A program made the position numbers and the translations under genes. From Brucella pecoris (lineage in GTDB: Bacteria > Pseudomonadota > Alphaproteobacteria > Rhizobiales > Rhizobiaceae): a stretch of 64,000 bases of DNA. Under the pieces are notes generated by a model. It was not told the origin of the DNA. It saw only the letters and a program-made list of their open reading frames with translations, and did no database searches. The stretch is from assembly GCF_006376675.1 (NCBI RefSeq), contig NZ_VEWK01000001.1, positions 496,001-560,000 of the forward strand, in the 5' to 3' direction. Within the stretch, counting starts at the first letter, position 1. Each line of letters opens with the position of its first letter. This document shows positions 35,837-45,237 of this stretch, one piece after another.

Positions 35837-37084
35837 TCAGTTGTCGCTGATGCCGAAAACGGTCCATCGTGCATCAGGGCCTGAAAGGCCGAGTAGCCCC
35901 TTGCCGCATTCCTCGACAATCTGGTCGGCGAGCAGGATATGCTGTGTACCGGAATGAATGTCGCGATAGAAGCGCTGCATCGCCGTGTTGTGCAGCGACG
36001 CTCCGCGCGCCGCACGATGCGCAAATGTTGCCACATCCGAAACAATGTCGTGCATATAGCGTAGCGAAAGCTTCACCATTGTCATCTGGTCGAGGGATGG
36101 AACGGCGCCGGACGCGGTGGTCTGCGAGACATCTTCCCATGTTTCCATGGCAAGGGCGCGTGCCGCCCGATAGCGGGCTTCCGCGTTGGCAAACTGGAAA
36201 CGCAAGCTGGCGCTGTCCGCGCTCTTGCCGAACGGGTCCTGTCGCTGACGGATCACCTTGGCGAGTTCGTCGAGTATCCGGCGACCAACGCCGATAGCCC
36301 AGCTCGTATGGGTGAGGGCGCTGTAGCCTGCCAGCCCGAGATGGCCCTGCGCCTGACCGCGCTTGGGCGCTGACTGCGTAAAACTATAGGTCATGGATTC
36401 CGGTACGAAAAGGTCTTCATCGGTTGCCAGCGTGTAGTCGAAGCTGCCGGTGGCGCGCAGGCCGAGCACATCCCAGTTACCGAGCAACTGGATCGTCGAG
36501 CGCGGGTGATGTGCGACGATGATCTGCGGTGCACCGGTCTCATCTTTCAACAGCGCCTTTCCGCTCGGGTCCTTGGGATCGAGAAGGAAACAGCCGGAGT
36601 GAATCCATTCCGCGTGGAAGATGGAGCTTCCATAAGCCCAGTTGCCGCGGATCATGTAGCCGCCGTCGACCTTGCGGGCAAAGCCGCGGGGCACGCCGTT
36701 GCCCGCAATGGTGATATCGACGCCATCCTTGAAGACATTGGCAATCCCCTCATCATCGAGGTAGATCGCCATGGTGGTGCCTTCCATATTGTTGACCATC
36801 GTGCACCAGCCCGACGATGCGTGAGCATAGGAAAGCGCTGACATTAATTTCATGGCATCGATTGGTCGCAGTTCGGCGCCACCGACTTCCTTGGGAAACA
36901 GCATCGTATAGAAGCCGCCCTTGCGCATCGCGTCCACGACGTCATCATGCATCCGTCCGAGTTTCTCTGCTTCTTCAGCCTTTTCTTCAATTAAAGGTAG
37001 AATCGATTGCAGACGGTCATTGAAGCCCTGAAGGACTGCGGAATAGTTGTCGGCCGTGTGAGTCCGGTGCACGCTGGTATCCAA
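35837..37084 (-). CDS. Flavin-dependent monooxygenase of the acyl-CoA dehydrogenase fold (group D)
   Basis: About 415 residues. The fold is that of acyl-CoA dehydrogenases, with YMIRGNWAYGSSIFHAEWI and LGLRATGSFDYTL, but it lacks a clear dehydrogenase glutamate and sits with a flavin reductase, as in HpaB/IacA/IifC-type two-component oxygenases. No ATG fits; a TTG at 37084 has AAGGGGAA 5 bases upstream and is the best start, while a longer TTG frame to 37132 has no ribosome site. Indole-, indoleacetate- or other N-heteroaromatic hydroxylation is suggested by the anthranilate context. It is divergent from a LuxR gene. Confidence 0.8.
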   Translation of the reverse strand: MDTSVHRTHTADNYSAVLQGFNDRLQSILPLIEEKAEEAEKLGRMHDDVVDAMRKGGFYTMLFPKEVGGAELRPIDAMKLMSALSYAHASSGWCTMVNNMEGTTMAIYLDDEGIANVFKDGVDITIAGNGVPRGFARKVDGGYMIRGNWAYGSSIFHAEWIHSGCFLLDPKDPSGKALLKDETGAPQIIVAHHPRSTIQLLGNWDVLGLRATGSFDYTLATDEDLFVPESMTYSFTQSAPKRGQAQGHLGLAGYSALTHTSWAIGVGRRILDELAKVIRQRQDPFGKSADSASLRFQFANAEARYRAARALAMETWEDVSQTTASGAVPSLDQMTMVKLSLRYMHDIVSDVATFAHRAARGASLHNTAMQRFYRDIHSGTQHILLADQIVEECGKGLLGLSGPDARWTVFGISDN

Positions 37085-37149
37085 GTTAGTTCCCCTTGAT
37101 TTAGCGGTTATAAGCGGGAATGATACGGACAAGAGTGGGAACGGACATT

Positions 37150-37165
37150 CCCCCCAGATGGGGGG
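37150..37165. promoter_or_regulatory. CCCCCCAGATGGGGGG inverted repeat between monooxygenase and LuxR genes
   Basis: Six C and six G bases flank AGAT, forming a perfect inverted repeat 21 bases before the LuxR start and 65 bases before the TTG of the monooxygenase. Its length is close to a lux-box. An operator for the adjacent LuxR-type protein is the simplest reading. Confidence 0.5.
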
Positions 37166-37186
37166 CTTGGGAATTCGGGAGAGAGA

Positions 37187-37978
37187 ATGCCCAGGGAAGT
37201 ATTATCGACAGACGAGCGAATATCTGCAGCGCTTTCCGTTGCGGAGAGCCGCAATTATGACGACTTTACAATAGCTTGTGACTATTTTTCCGCGAATGTC
37301 CTGCGGGTGCGTTCGCTTGGAATTTATTTGCTGGAGAATAATCGGCCGCGTCTTTTTCACAGCATCAATGCGCCTACCGGCTTTCTTCTTGAATATCAGA
37401 ACGGGCTGGCGGATTCGGATCCGATGATTGCGGCCGTGGTACAGAATGCGGGCGCGGTTGCGGGGTCGCGATTGCCCCGAAATGCATCGGGCAATGTGCC
37501 GCTGATGCGAACGCTACTCGCCCGATGGAACTACAACGATAACTTGTGCAGCCCGGTTTATGTCGGCGGCAACATTCAGGCGTTGATTTATGCTGCCGGT
37601 TTCGAGATGCACGCAACGCAGCTCGAAGAGCAGGTATCATTGTTATGTCGTTCGTCGGCGCTTGCCTTGCGCAATATTCAGGAAGCGCGCCCGGCGAAGA
37701 TGCCGAGTGCAAATCTGACCAGTTTGTCGCCACGTCTTTCGACGGTCGCCCGGTTGCTGGCGGCTGGCAATACCAACAAGCAGATTGCGCGGCATCTGGA
37801 ACTGTCGCCGCACACGGTGAAGGATTATGTCGATGATCTGATCAAGCGTTTCGGTGTTCATAACAGAACGGAAATGGCCGTTCTGATCAACCGCATGAGC
37901 GGAGGGACGAAAGCCGAGCCGGTTGGATTTGTCCTGTCGGGACATGAACGGCGCGGCCTTCCGATAGAGCATTTCTGA
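37187..37978 (+). CDS. LuxR-family regulator with autoinducer-binding-like domain
   Basis: A 263-residue protein. The N-terminal 20-160 region resembles the autoinducer-binding fold, with the conserved Asp-Pro pair in ADSDPMIA, but the segment normally holding the Trp and Tyr ligands is altered (GFLLEY). The C-terminal LuxR helix-turn-helix is clear: ARLLAAGNTNKQIARHLELS. No LuxI synthase is in the window, so it may be an orphan regulator sensing an aromatic compound. ATG at 37187 has GGGAGAGAGA upstream. Divergent from the monooxygenase operon it probably controls. Confidence 0.85.
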   Translation: MPREVLSTDERISAALSVAESRNYDDFTIACDYFSANVLRVRSLGIYLLENNRPRLFHSINAPTGFLLEYQNGLADSDPMIAAVVQNAGAVAGSRLPRNASGNVPLMRTLLARWNYNDNLCSPVYVGGNIQALIYAAGFEMHATQLEEQVSLLCRSSALALRNIQEARPAKMPSANLTSLSPRLSTVARLLAAGNTNKQIARHLELSPHTVKDYVDDLIKRFGVHNRTEMAVLINRMSGGTKAEPVGFVLSGHERRGLPIEHF

Positions 37979-37995
37979 AGACGCTTTTCGCGGCG

Positions 37996-38811
37996 TTACG
38001 GGCAGAGAAATCTGACGGCCTGGCTTTCGGGATCGCGCAGCGTGTCGATGACATTGCAATGATGCGTGCCGTCGATTTCCCACGCGTCGGTATCGATCCC
38101 TGATCCGTACCAGATGTTTGCCAGCAACGCATTCTGCCGCCTGAATTCCTTCAGCTCGTCGCCGCCGACGCAGCAATGAACGGCGATATCCGGGCGAGGG
38201 CGGTGCAGTGCGGCGCTCTCCGCGATCGCTTCCGCCGCATCCATATGGAAAATATCGTTCATCGCGGTTTTGAGAAGCGGTCGCAGATCATGCAGCCCGC
38301 TGATGGAAAGAACGCGCTTGATCCGTTCTGCTGTTGCGGCAGCGATGGGCGCATTTTCGCAAGCCATGCGGGTGACCAGGTGCCCCCCGGCTGAATGACC
38401 GGTCAATATGATTTCGCCATCCACTTCCTGCGCCAGCCGGTCAATGAAGCGGCCGATTTCCATTGTGATTCCGGAAATGCGTGTTTCTGGGCACAGCGTA
38501 TAGCTCGGCATGGCCACGCGGTATCCGCGCTCAAGCGCGCCTTGTGCCAGATGCGACCAGAAGCTTTTATCCAACCCTTTCCAATAGCCGCCATGGACAT
38601 AAACGAGTGTGCCCTTGGCCATGCCTTCCGGCAGGATGAGGTCGTAATGGTTCCGCGCGCCGTCAGCATAAGCAATATCGGGTATCAGACGTCCCTGATC
38701 CCGCATCTTCTCGCGAAAGCCGGAGGCCAGTTCCGTCCAGCGCGGCGGATAGGTGGCTGAATCGCTGATGGCTTTCATATTGTCATAGGCGGTATCGAAG
38801 TCGTGAAGCAC
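37996..38811 (-). CDS. Alpha/beta hydrolase, arylformamidase (AFMID)-like
   Basis: A 271-residue esterase/lipase-fold protein. HGGYW at 73-77 is the oxyanion motif typical of eukaryotic-type arylformamidases, the nucleophile is Ser140 in TGHSAGG, and the histidine is in GTHHCNVI near 255. Arylformamidases hydrolyse N-formylkynurenine; N-formylanthranilate is a close relative. It lies 35 bp after the 2-aminobenzoate-CoA ligase at the end of a seven-gene ABC-transport operon, so it may release anthranilate from an N-acyl form before CoA activation. That role is inferred. Confidence 0.8.
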   Translation of the reverse strand: MLHDFDTAYDNMKAISDSATYPPRWTELASGFREKMRDQGRLIPDIAYADGARNHYDLILPEGMAKGTLVYVHGGYWKGLDKSFWSHLAQGALERGYRVAMPSYTLCPETRISGITMEIGRFIDRLAQEVDGEIILTGHSAGGHLVTRMACENAPIAAATAERIKRVLSISGLHDLRPLLKTAMNDIFHMDAAEAIAESAALHRPRPDIAVHCCVGGDELKEFRRQNALLANIWYGSGIDTDAWEIDGTHHCNVIDTLRDPESQAVRFLCP

Positions 38812-38846
38812 TGAAGTCTCCTGCGTATTTCATGCGTGAAGCCACG

Positions 38847-40475
38847 TCAGGCGCGGGCCTCGGTTGCCGCCTGCGCACGCAGGGCAGATCGTTGCAATTT
38901 TCCGGATTCCGTTTTGGGCAAGCTGGAGACCCAGCATATCAGGCGCGGATATTTATAGGGTGCGAGTTCGCTTTTGACGTGGCGTTGCAGTGTTTCCTGC
39001 AAGTTCGCATCGCCATTATAGCCCTCGTTCAGCACCACATAGGCTTTGACGATGCAGCCCCGTTCCTCATCGGGGGCGGCTACCACGCCGCATTCGGCTA
39101 CGGCGGGATGCGCAAGCAGGCTGGCTTCGACCTCCGGTCCGGCAATGTTATATCCGGCAGAAACGATCATGTCGTCATTGCGCGCCTGATACCAGAAATA
39201 ACCGTCCTCATCCATGACATAGGTATCGCCGGTAATGTTCCAGCCGTTTTCGACATATTTGGTCTGGCGCGGGTCGGCCAGATATTTGCAGCCGAGCGGC
39301 CCGCGAACGGCAAGCCGTCCGGGTGTGCCGGGCGCGCATTCCTGTCCATTCTCATCGATGACGCGAGCCTCATAACCGGGGATAGGCTTGCCGGTCGCGC
39401 CAGGACGAATATCGCCTTCCGGCGCGGAGATGAAGATATGCAGCATTTCCGTTGCACCGATACCGTCTGCCAGCGAAAGTCCGGTCGCGCGCTTCCATGC
39501 TTCGAATGTGGGAAGGGGCAGGACTTCACCGGCTGAAACACATTTGCGCAACGACGAAAGATCATACTGATCAATCTTCGAAAGCATGGCGCGATAAGCG
39601 GTCGGCGCCGTGAAACAGACAGTCGGTTTATATTCCCCGATAGCAAGCGCAAGATCGTGCGGCACTGTCTTTGCCGGTAGCACTGTGGAAGCACCGATCC
39701 TGAAGGGAAACAGAACCAGCCCGCCAAGCCCAAACGTGAAAGCCAGTGGCGGCGAACCGATGAAGATGTCGTCTTCCGTCGCGTCCAGTATGTGATGCGC
39801 ATAGCAATCGCAGACGATCAGCAGGTCGCGGTGGAAATGGATGGTTGCCTTCGGCAGACCGGTGGTGCCGGATGTAAAGCCGAGCAGGCACGGATCGTCC
39901 GCCCGTGTCGCCACCGCATCGAAATCGCCAGATGCATCGTCCAGCAATGCGCCAAGTTCACCGCCTGCGTTGTCTTCCCAGGTCACCAGCGTTTTGATGA
40001 AATCGGTCTGTGCCATAGCATTTTGCATTTCACCGATCAGCGCATTGTCGCAAAAGGCGATACTGATTTCCGCCTTGTCGATGATCTGGACCAATTCCCT
40101 GGCACGCAGAAGCGGCATGGTCGCGACCACAACGCCGCCTGCCTTGATGATCGCCATATAGAGCGCGATCTTGGTCGGGTTGTTGCCAGAGCGGATCATC
40201 ACGCGATTGCCGGTTTTCATGCCGAGCTTTTCGGTCAGCACATTGGCGATCTTGTTGATCATTGCGGCAAGATCGCTGTAGGTCCAGCGCACGCCCGGCG
40301 CCTGCAAGGCGATGCGGTCACCTTTGCCGCGCTCAAGATGGCTGTCCACCAGCTCATAGGTCGCGTTGAGCTGCTCCGGGTAGCCGAGTGCGTCAAGGTT
40401 GATGATATCCGGTAGAAGTTCCGCAGCCGGGAGATTATCCAGAACGAATGTATCCACATGAGCGCTGGGGTGCAT
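38847..40475 (-). CDS. 2-aminobenzoate-CoA ligase / benzoate-CoA ligase family
   Basis: A 542-residue AMP-forming acyl-CoA synthetase. The P-loop GFTSGTTGLPKA lies near residue 198, the adenine/aryl region DGIGATEMLHIF is that of benzoate-CoA ligases, and the hinge YQARNDDMIVSAGYNIAGPEVE and C-terminal catalytic lysine PKTESGKLQRSALR are present. It activates an aromatic acid with ATP and CoA in the cytoplasm. The anthraniloyl-CoA monooxygenase in the same island makes 2-aminobenzoate the likely substrate. It follows livF by 46 bp in the importer operon, tying uptake to activation. Confidence 0.87.
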   Translation of the reverse strand: MHPSAHVDTFVLDNLPAAELLPDIINLDALGYPEQLNATYELVDSHLERGKGDRIALQAPGVRWTYSDLAAMINKIANVLTEKLGMKTGNRVMIRSGNNPTKIALYMAIIKAGGVVVATMPLLRARELVQIIDKAEISIAFCDNALIGEMQNAMAQTDFIKTLVTWEDNAGGELGALLDDASGDFDAVATRADDPCLLGFTSGTTGLPKATIHFHRDLLIVCDCYAHHILDATEDDIFIGSPPLAFTFGLGGLVLFPFRIGASTVLPAKTVPHDLALAIGEYKPTVCFTAPTAYRAMLSKIDQYDLSSLRKCVSAGEVLPLPTFEAWKRATGLSLADGIGATEMLHIFISAPEGDIRPGATGKPIPGYEARVIDENGQECAPGTPGRLAVRGPLGCKYLADPRQTKYVENGWNITGDTYVMDEDGYFWYQARNDDMIVSAGYNIAGPEVEASLLAHPAVAECGVVAAPDEERGCIVKAYVVLNEGYNGDANLQETLQRHVKSELAPYKYPRLICWVSSLPKTESGKLQRSALRAQAATEARA

Positions 40476-40521
40476 GCTCGTCTCCTGTCAATTCAATGCA
40501 AGTTTGCGTTCGACTGCTAGG

Positions 40522-41220
40522 TCAAACGTGCAAGTAACGTTCCTTGATGTCCGGGGTGTTCAAAAGGGCAGCGTTGTCGCCGCTCCACACCACACGACCC
40601 TTTTCGATGACGACGTGACGGTCTGCGAAGCGCGCGAGTGCATCGACATTCTTGTCGATGACGAGGATCGCTTCGCCCTCATCCTTGATATTGCGAAGGC
40701 AGGACCAGATCTCTTCACGCATGAGCGGCGACAATCCTTCTGTCGCCTCGTCCAGCACGACCATTTTCGGATTGGTCATCAAGGCGCGGCCAACGGCCAG
40801 CATTTGCTGCTCGCCGCCGGAAAGCTGGTTGCCCATATTGCGCCGCCGTTCTTTCAGGCGCGGGAACATCCGGTAGATGCTCTCCAGCGTCCATTTGGAC
40901 GAGCGTGCGTCTGCGCGCCGGGTGGCCAAAAGGTTTTCCTCGACGCTCAGCGTCGGAAATATCTGTCGCCCTTCCGGGACCAGCCCCAACCCCTCGCGTG
41001 CAATCGCATGGGGCGGCTTGCCGGTGACGTCATGGCCATTGACGAAAACCTTGCCGCCCTTGGGCGGCAGCAAGCCGAAAATCGATTTGATGGTTGTCGT
41101 TTTTCCCATGCCGTTTCTGCCGAGGATCGTGACGACTTCTCCCGCACCGACTTCAAAGTCGATGCCAAAGAGAATGCGGGACTGGCCATAGGCGTTCTGG
41201 AGCCCTTCGACTTTCAGCAT
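40522..41220 (-). CDS. livF: Branched-chain-type ABC importer, ATPase (LivF-like)
   Basis: A 232-residue ATPase with Walker A GRNGMGKTT, signature LSGGEQQM and Walker B VVLDEATEGLSP, all LivF-typical. Its ATG shares one base with the livG stop (TAATG), implying re-initiation. In this operon the importer probably carries an aromatic acid rather than branched-chain amino acids. Confidence 0.92.
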   Translation of the reverse strand: MLKVEGLQNAYGQSRILFGIDFEVGAGEVVTILGRNGMGKTTTIKSIFGLLPPKGGKVFVNGHDVTGKPPHAIAREGLGLVPEGRQIFPTLSVEENLLATRRADARSSKWTLESIYRMFPRLKERRRNMGNQLSGGEQQMLAVGRALMTNPKMVVLDEATEGLSPLMREEIWSCLRNIKDEGEAILVIDKNVDALARFADRHVVIEKGRVVWSGDNAALLNTPDIKERYLHV

Positions 41221-41975
41221 TATGCGGCCTCCTCTTCACCGAGATAGGCGGCGCGCACGTCTGGATCGGAGCGCACGGCGTCGGGTGTTCCGGATGCGAT
41301 GACGCGCCCGTAGACAAGCACGCTCACCTGATCGGCCAGCGAGAAAACGGCATCCATGTCATGTTCGATCAGAACCAGCGTATGGGTCTGGCGCAATGTG
41401 CGCATCAGCTCGACCAGAACGTCTGATTCCTCGTGGCTCGTTCCCGCCAAAGGCTCGTCGAGCAACAGCAATTGCGCTTTGGTGGCGAGAGCGATGGCAA
41501 TCTCAAGCTGGCGTTTTTCGCCATGCGAAAGCGCTCCGGCCCGGCGATAGGCGCGGTCGTCCAGCCGCACACGGGCAAGTGCTGCCATGGCTTGCTCGTT
41601 GATCTCGGTCTCCTTGCTCGCCGCCTGAAAGAAGCGGAAGCTTGAGCCTGATCGCGCCTGAACGGCCAGCGCAACATTTTCCAGCACGCTGAAGCCTTCC
41701 AGAACCGAGGTGATCTGAAACGAGCGCGCGAGGCCCAGATGGACACGATTGGGCATGGCGAGAGCGGAAATATCACGGCCATCGAAGATCACCGAACCAC
41801 GGTCGCTTTTGAGATTGCCCGAAAGCTGGTGGATCAACGTGGTTTTTCCAGCACCGTTCGGGCCGATCAGCGCGTGAATCTCGCCGCGTTTGACGGTGAG
41901 GTTGACGCCGTCGGTGACCTTGAGCGCGCCGAAGCTCTTGTGCAGGTCATTAACCTGAAGAAGTTCATCCGACAT
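41220..41975 (-). CDS. livG: Branched-chain-type ABC importer, ATPase (LivG-like)
   Basis: A 251-residue ATPase with Walker A GPNGAGKTT, the LivG-type signature LSHGEKRQLEIA and Walker B LLLDEPLAG. The start ATG at 41975 lies inside the end of livM, behind GGGGGTT; a GTG 12 bases upstream is less likely. It pairs with LivF under the LivHM membrane subunits. Confidence 0.92.
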   Translation of the reverse strand: MSDELLQVNDLHKSFGALKVTDGVNLTVKRGEIHALIGPNGAGKTTLIHQLSGNLKSDRGSVIFDGRDISALAMPNRVHLGLARSFQITSVLEGFSVLENVALAVQARSGSSFRFFQAASKETEINEQAMAALARVRLDDRAYRRAGALSHGEKRQLEIAIALATKAQLLLLDEPLAGTSHEESDVLVELMRTLRQTHTLVLIEHDMDAVFSLADQVSVLVYGRVIASGTPDAVRSDPDVRAAYLGEEEAA

Positions 41976-42978
41976 CGGAACCCCCACGCAGCTTGCGGAT
42001 CAGCCCGCCAATACCGTCGCGGCTGAAAAGCACGACGAGAACGAGGAAAAGGCCGAGGCCGAGTTTCCAGTGCTCGGAGAAATGAGCCAGCACTTCTTCC
42101 AGCACGATGAAGGCGGTTGCGCCGAGTACCGGACCGATCAGCGTGCCCATGCCACCCAGAACCACCATGACGATAAGTTCGCCGGAGCGCTGCCAGCTCA
42201 TGAAGGCAGGCGAAACGAACTGGATCTGGTTGGCCAGCAGAACACCTGCAATGGCCGCCGCCACACCGGCGATGACATAGGCGGTGAGCTGAAACGAGAA
42301 GGGCGAGAAGCCAATGGCGCGCATGCGCACCGGATTGTCCCGCGTTCCGCGCAGGACACGACCGAACCTTGAAGACACCAGCATACGGAAGGTGAGAAAT
42401 GCGCCGACCAGCAGCGCCAGCACAAAATAGAACAGCACCAGATTGCTGGAAAGCAGCGTATTGCCGAACAGCGTGGAACGTGACGAAAGCGTCATTCCAT
42501 CGTCGCCGCCAAAGGCCGACAGGGAAACCATGAAGAAAAAGGCCATTTGTCCGAAGGCCAGCGTGATCATGATGAAATAGACGCCGCTGGTTCTCAGCGA
42601 GATATAGCCGGTAACAAGCGCGAAGGTCGCTGCGGCAACGATAGCCGCGACCATCTGAAGGATCAGATCGTCGATGCCATAGCTGGACAGGATGCCAACG
42701 GCATAGGCGCCGATCCCGATATAAGCTGCATGACCGAACGAAACGAGCGCGCCGTAACCCATGATGAAGTTGAGCGAAAGTGCTGCCAGCGCAAAGATCA
42801 TGATGCGTGTCACGATCACGAGAAGAAAGCTGTCGCCCAGTACGGAGGCAACAAGCGGAATGATTGCGAAGGCGGCGAAGACCAACAATGGACCTGCGTC
42901 CAGCAGAGGCGACGGTCGGCCTTTCGCGTTTTCCGGTATCGCGGTATCGCGGGTGCTGTTGTGGGTAATCTCGCTCAT
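41965..42978 (-). CDS. livM: Branched-chain-type ABC importer, permease (LivM-like)
   Basis: A 337-residue inner-membrane permease with about nine hydrophobic segments and the family segments LSLNFIMGYGALVSFGHAAY and GGMGTLIGPVLGA. The ATG has a GGGAGGA site and overlaps the livH stop by four bases; its 3' end overlaps livG. Confidence 0.92.
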   Translation of the reverse strand: MSEITHNSTRDTAIPENAKGRPSPLLDAGPLLVFAAFAIIPLVASVLGDSFLLVIVTRIMIFALAALSLNFIMGYGALVSFGHAAYIGIGAYAVGILSSYGIDDLILQMVAAIVAAATFALVTGYISLRTSGVYFIMITLAFGQMAFFFMVSLSAFGGDDGMTLSSRSTLFGNTLLSSNLVLFYFVLALLVGAFLTFRMLVSSRFGRVLRGTRDNPVRMRAIGFSPFSFQLTAYVIAGVAAAIAGVLLANQIQFVSPAFMSWQRSGELIVMVVLGGMGTLIGPVLGATAFIVLEEVLAHFSEHWKLGLGLFLVLVVLFSRDGIGGLIRKLRGGSDVG

Positions 42979-43901
42979 CGCGTTCCTCCCTGTGCCGGGA
43001 AGAGACCTGTCGGTCGGAAATAGAGCACGGCTGCCATCAGAATATAGGTGAGCATCGGCACCAGCGTGCGGCCCATCTGGGAAGCGGCGGCCGGATCGAG
43101 CAGATTACGGAGCAGCATCGGTCCGAAGGTGCGGCCAAGCGTATCGACGAGGCCGACAGCGATGGCCGCAACAAAAGCGCCACGCACGGAACCAACGCCA
43201 CCGATCACGATGACGACGAATGTGAGGATCAGGATGGAATCGCCCATGCCCGGATCGACCGAGAGGATAGGGGAGACCATGCCACCGGCAAAACCGGCAA
43301 GCATGGCGCCAAGTCCGAACACCACCATGAACAGGCGGCGAATATTGATGCCGAGAGCCGAGACCATGTCGCCATTGGTTGCTCCGGCACGCAGCAGCAT
43401 GCCGATGCGCGTGTGATTGACGAGGAGGTAGAGACCTGCCGCCGTAAAAAGACCAGCCGCGATAATCAGCAGGCGATAGACAGGATAGCGCAGGTTTCCA
43501 AAGAGCTGGATGGATCCAGAGAGCGATTCCGGCATCGGTACGCTGAGCGGTGCCGCGCCCCAGATGATCTTCACCAGTTCATTCACAATCAGGATCAGCC
43601 CGAATGTCGCGAGAACCTGATCGAGATGGCTGCGTTCGTATAATCGTCGAAAGACCAGCACTTCCAGCACGATGCCGATGACGAGCGTGACAGGAAGGGC
43701 GATCAGGATGCCGGAGAAGAAGCTGCCGGTCATGGCAGTGAAGGTCGCGGTCAGATAAGCGCCGACCATATAAAGAACGCCATGCGCCAGATTGATCAGG
43801 TCCATGACGCCGAAGATCAGCGTCAGCCCGGCGGCGACGAGAAAGAGCAAAATGCCGAACTGAATCCCGTTAAGGGATTGCAGCAGAAAAAGATTGAACA
43901 T
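42975..43901 (-). CDS. livH: Branched-chain-type ABC importer, permease (LivH-like)
   Basis: A 308-residue permease with the LivH start LQSLNGIQFGILLFLVAAG, then GVMDLINLAHGVLYM and GVGSVRGAFVAA. It forms the membrane channel with LivM. The ribosome site is weak (GGAC). It follows the binding-protein gene by about 120 bp. Confidence 0.92.
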   Translation of the reverse strand: MFNLFLLQSLNGIQFGILLFLVAAGLTLIFGVMDLINLAHGVLYMVGAYLTATFTAMTGSFFSGILIALPVTLVIGIVLEVLVFRRLYERSHLDQVLATFGLILIVNELVKIIWGAAPLSVPMPESLSGSIQLFGNLRYPVYRLLIIAAGLFTAAGLYLLVNHTRIGMLLRAGATNGDMVSALGINIRRLFMVVFGLGAMLAGFAGGMVSPILSVDPGMGDSILILTFVVIVIGGVGSVRGAFVAAIAVGLVDTLGRTFGPMLLRNLLDPAAASQMGRTLVPMLTYILMAAVLYFRPTGLFPAQGGTR

Positions 43902-44021
43902 GGGCGGCGTCCGGAAATCGTTGTACAGAAATCCAGTTCACGCCAGACCCGCTGGCGTGAACTGTTTCAGACTTGGAAATTGAGAAGGCTGAGCTCATCG
44001 GAGCGCCCTTCTTCGACCGGG

Positions 44022-45191
44022 TTACATCTTGCATTCGGCTGCGTAATTGTCCTTGTAATCGTTGAAGACCGTTTCAACATAGGACGTGGCGAACTGGCCG
44101 TCGTCACGCTTGACGACTTTGGTCAGGTAGAAATTCTGGATCGGAAAGTGGTTGTCGCCAAAGCTGAATTCGCCGCGCGGCGAGGTGAATTTCGCATCCT
44201 TCATGGCGGCCCGCAAGGCGTCCTTGTCGACCAGATTGCCATTGACCTGCTTGACCGCCGCGTCGATCAGCATGGCAGCATCATAGGCCTGCACGGCAAA
44301 GGTTGCGGGAATGCGCTTGAACTTGGCTTCATAAGCGGCGGCAAATTCTTTGGCAGGAGCGGAATCGAGATCCGGCGCCCAGTTCGAACCGGCGAAGAAG
44401 CCGACTGCCGCATCCTGCTGCGCGGGCAAGGTGGTCTCGTCCACGGTGAAAGCGGAAAGGAACGGCGTGCCTTCGAGACCGGCCTGGCGGTATTGCTTGA
44501 CGAAGTTTACGCCCATGCCTCCGGGCAGGAAGGCATAGACAGCGTCAGGCTGTTCGGCTGCGATCTGCGCCAGTTCCGCTGAATAGTCGAGCTGGCCGAG
44601 CGGCACATAGATTTCCTGCGCGACTTCGTTCTTATAGGAATGCTTGAAACCGGCCAGTGCGTCCTTGCCCGCCTGATAGTTCGGGGCAATCAGGACAACA
44701 CGCTGATAGTTCTGCTTCTCGGCATATTTGCCGGAAACTTCATGCATCTGGTCGTTCTGATAGGAGGTGACGAACAGATTGGCGTTGCAATCCTTGCCGG
44801 CCAGATTGGACGTGCCCGCATTGGTGGAGATCAAGAATGCGCCGGAATCGGTTGCCGGCTTGACGATGGCGTTCAGGACGTTTGAGAAGATCGGTCCGAT
44901 GACAAAATCCACCTTGTCGCGCTGGATCATCTGCTGGACCTTGTTGACGCCGATATCCGGCTTCTGCTCATCGTCCTGAATGATAATTTCAGCATCGAGG
45001 CCGCCGAGCTTGTTACCCAGCTTGTCCATGGCAAGCAGAAAGCCGTCGCGGGATTGTTCGCCAAGCAAGGCAGACGGACCGCTGAGCGTATAGATCAAAC
45101 CGATCTTGATCTTACCGTCTTCGGCCTGTGCGGTTCCGGTCAACATGGTTGCGGCGAGCAGCGCGAGAGCCGCTTTCGTCGAAATTTTCAT
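44022..45191 (-). CDS. Branched-chain-type ABC importer, periplasmic binding protein
   Basis: A 389-residue Peripla_BP_6 (LivJ/K-like) protein with an N-terminal signal (KAALALLAATMLTGTAQA-E) and the family start IKIGLIYTLSGPSALLG. Proteins of this branch often bind aromatic acids in alphaproteobacteria. It is the first gene of the operon that ends with the aryl-CoA ligase and arylformamidase-like hydrolase, with a GAGGTGG ribosome site. An aromatic ligand such as anthranilate or an N-acyl derivative is inferred. Confidence 0.9.
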   Translation of the reverse strand: MKISTKAALALLAATMLTGTAQAEDGKIKIGLIYTLSGPSALLGEQSRDGFLLAMDKLGNKLGGLDAEIIIQDDEQKPDIGVNKVQQMIQRDKVDFVIGPIFSNVLNAIVKPATDSGAFLISTNAGTSNLAGKDCNANLFVTSYQNDQMHEVSGKYAEKQNYQRVVLIAPNYQAGKDALAGFKHSYKNEVAQEIYVPLGQLDYSAELAQIAAEQPDAVYAFLPGGMGVNFVKQYRQAGLEGTPFLSAFTVDETTLPAQQDAAVGFFAGSNWAPDLDSAPAKEFAAAYEAKFKRIPATFAVQAYDAAMLIDAAVKQVNGNLVDKDALRAAMKDAKFTSPRGEFSFGDNHFPIQNFYLTKVVKRDDGQFATSYVETVFNDYKDNYAAECKM

Positions 45192-45237
45192 TGTTCCACC
45201 TCGATTGCAGATTTCTGCTTTGTTTTATTTTTCTTTC

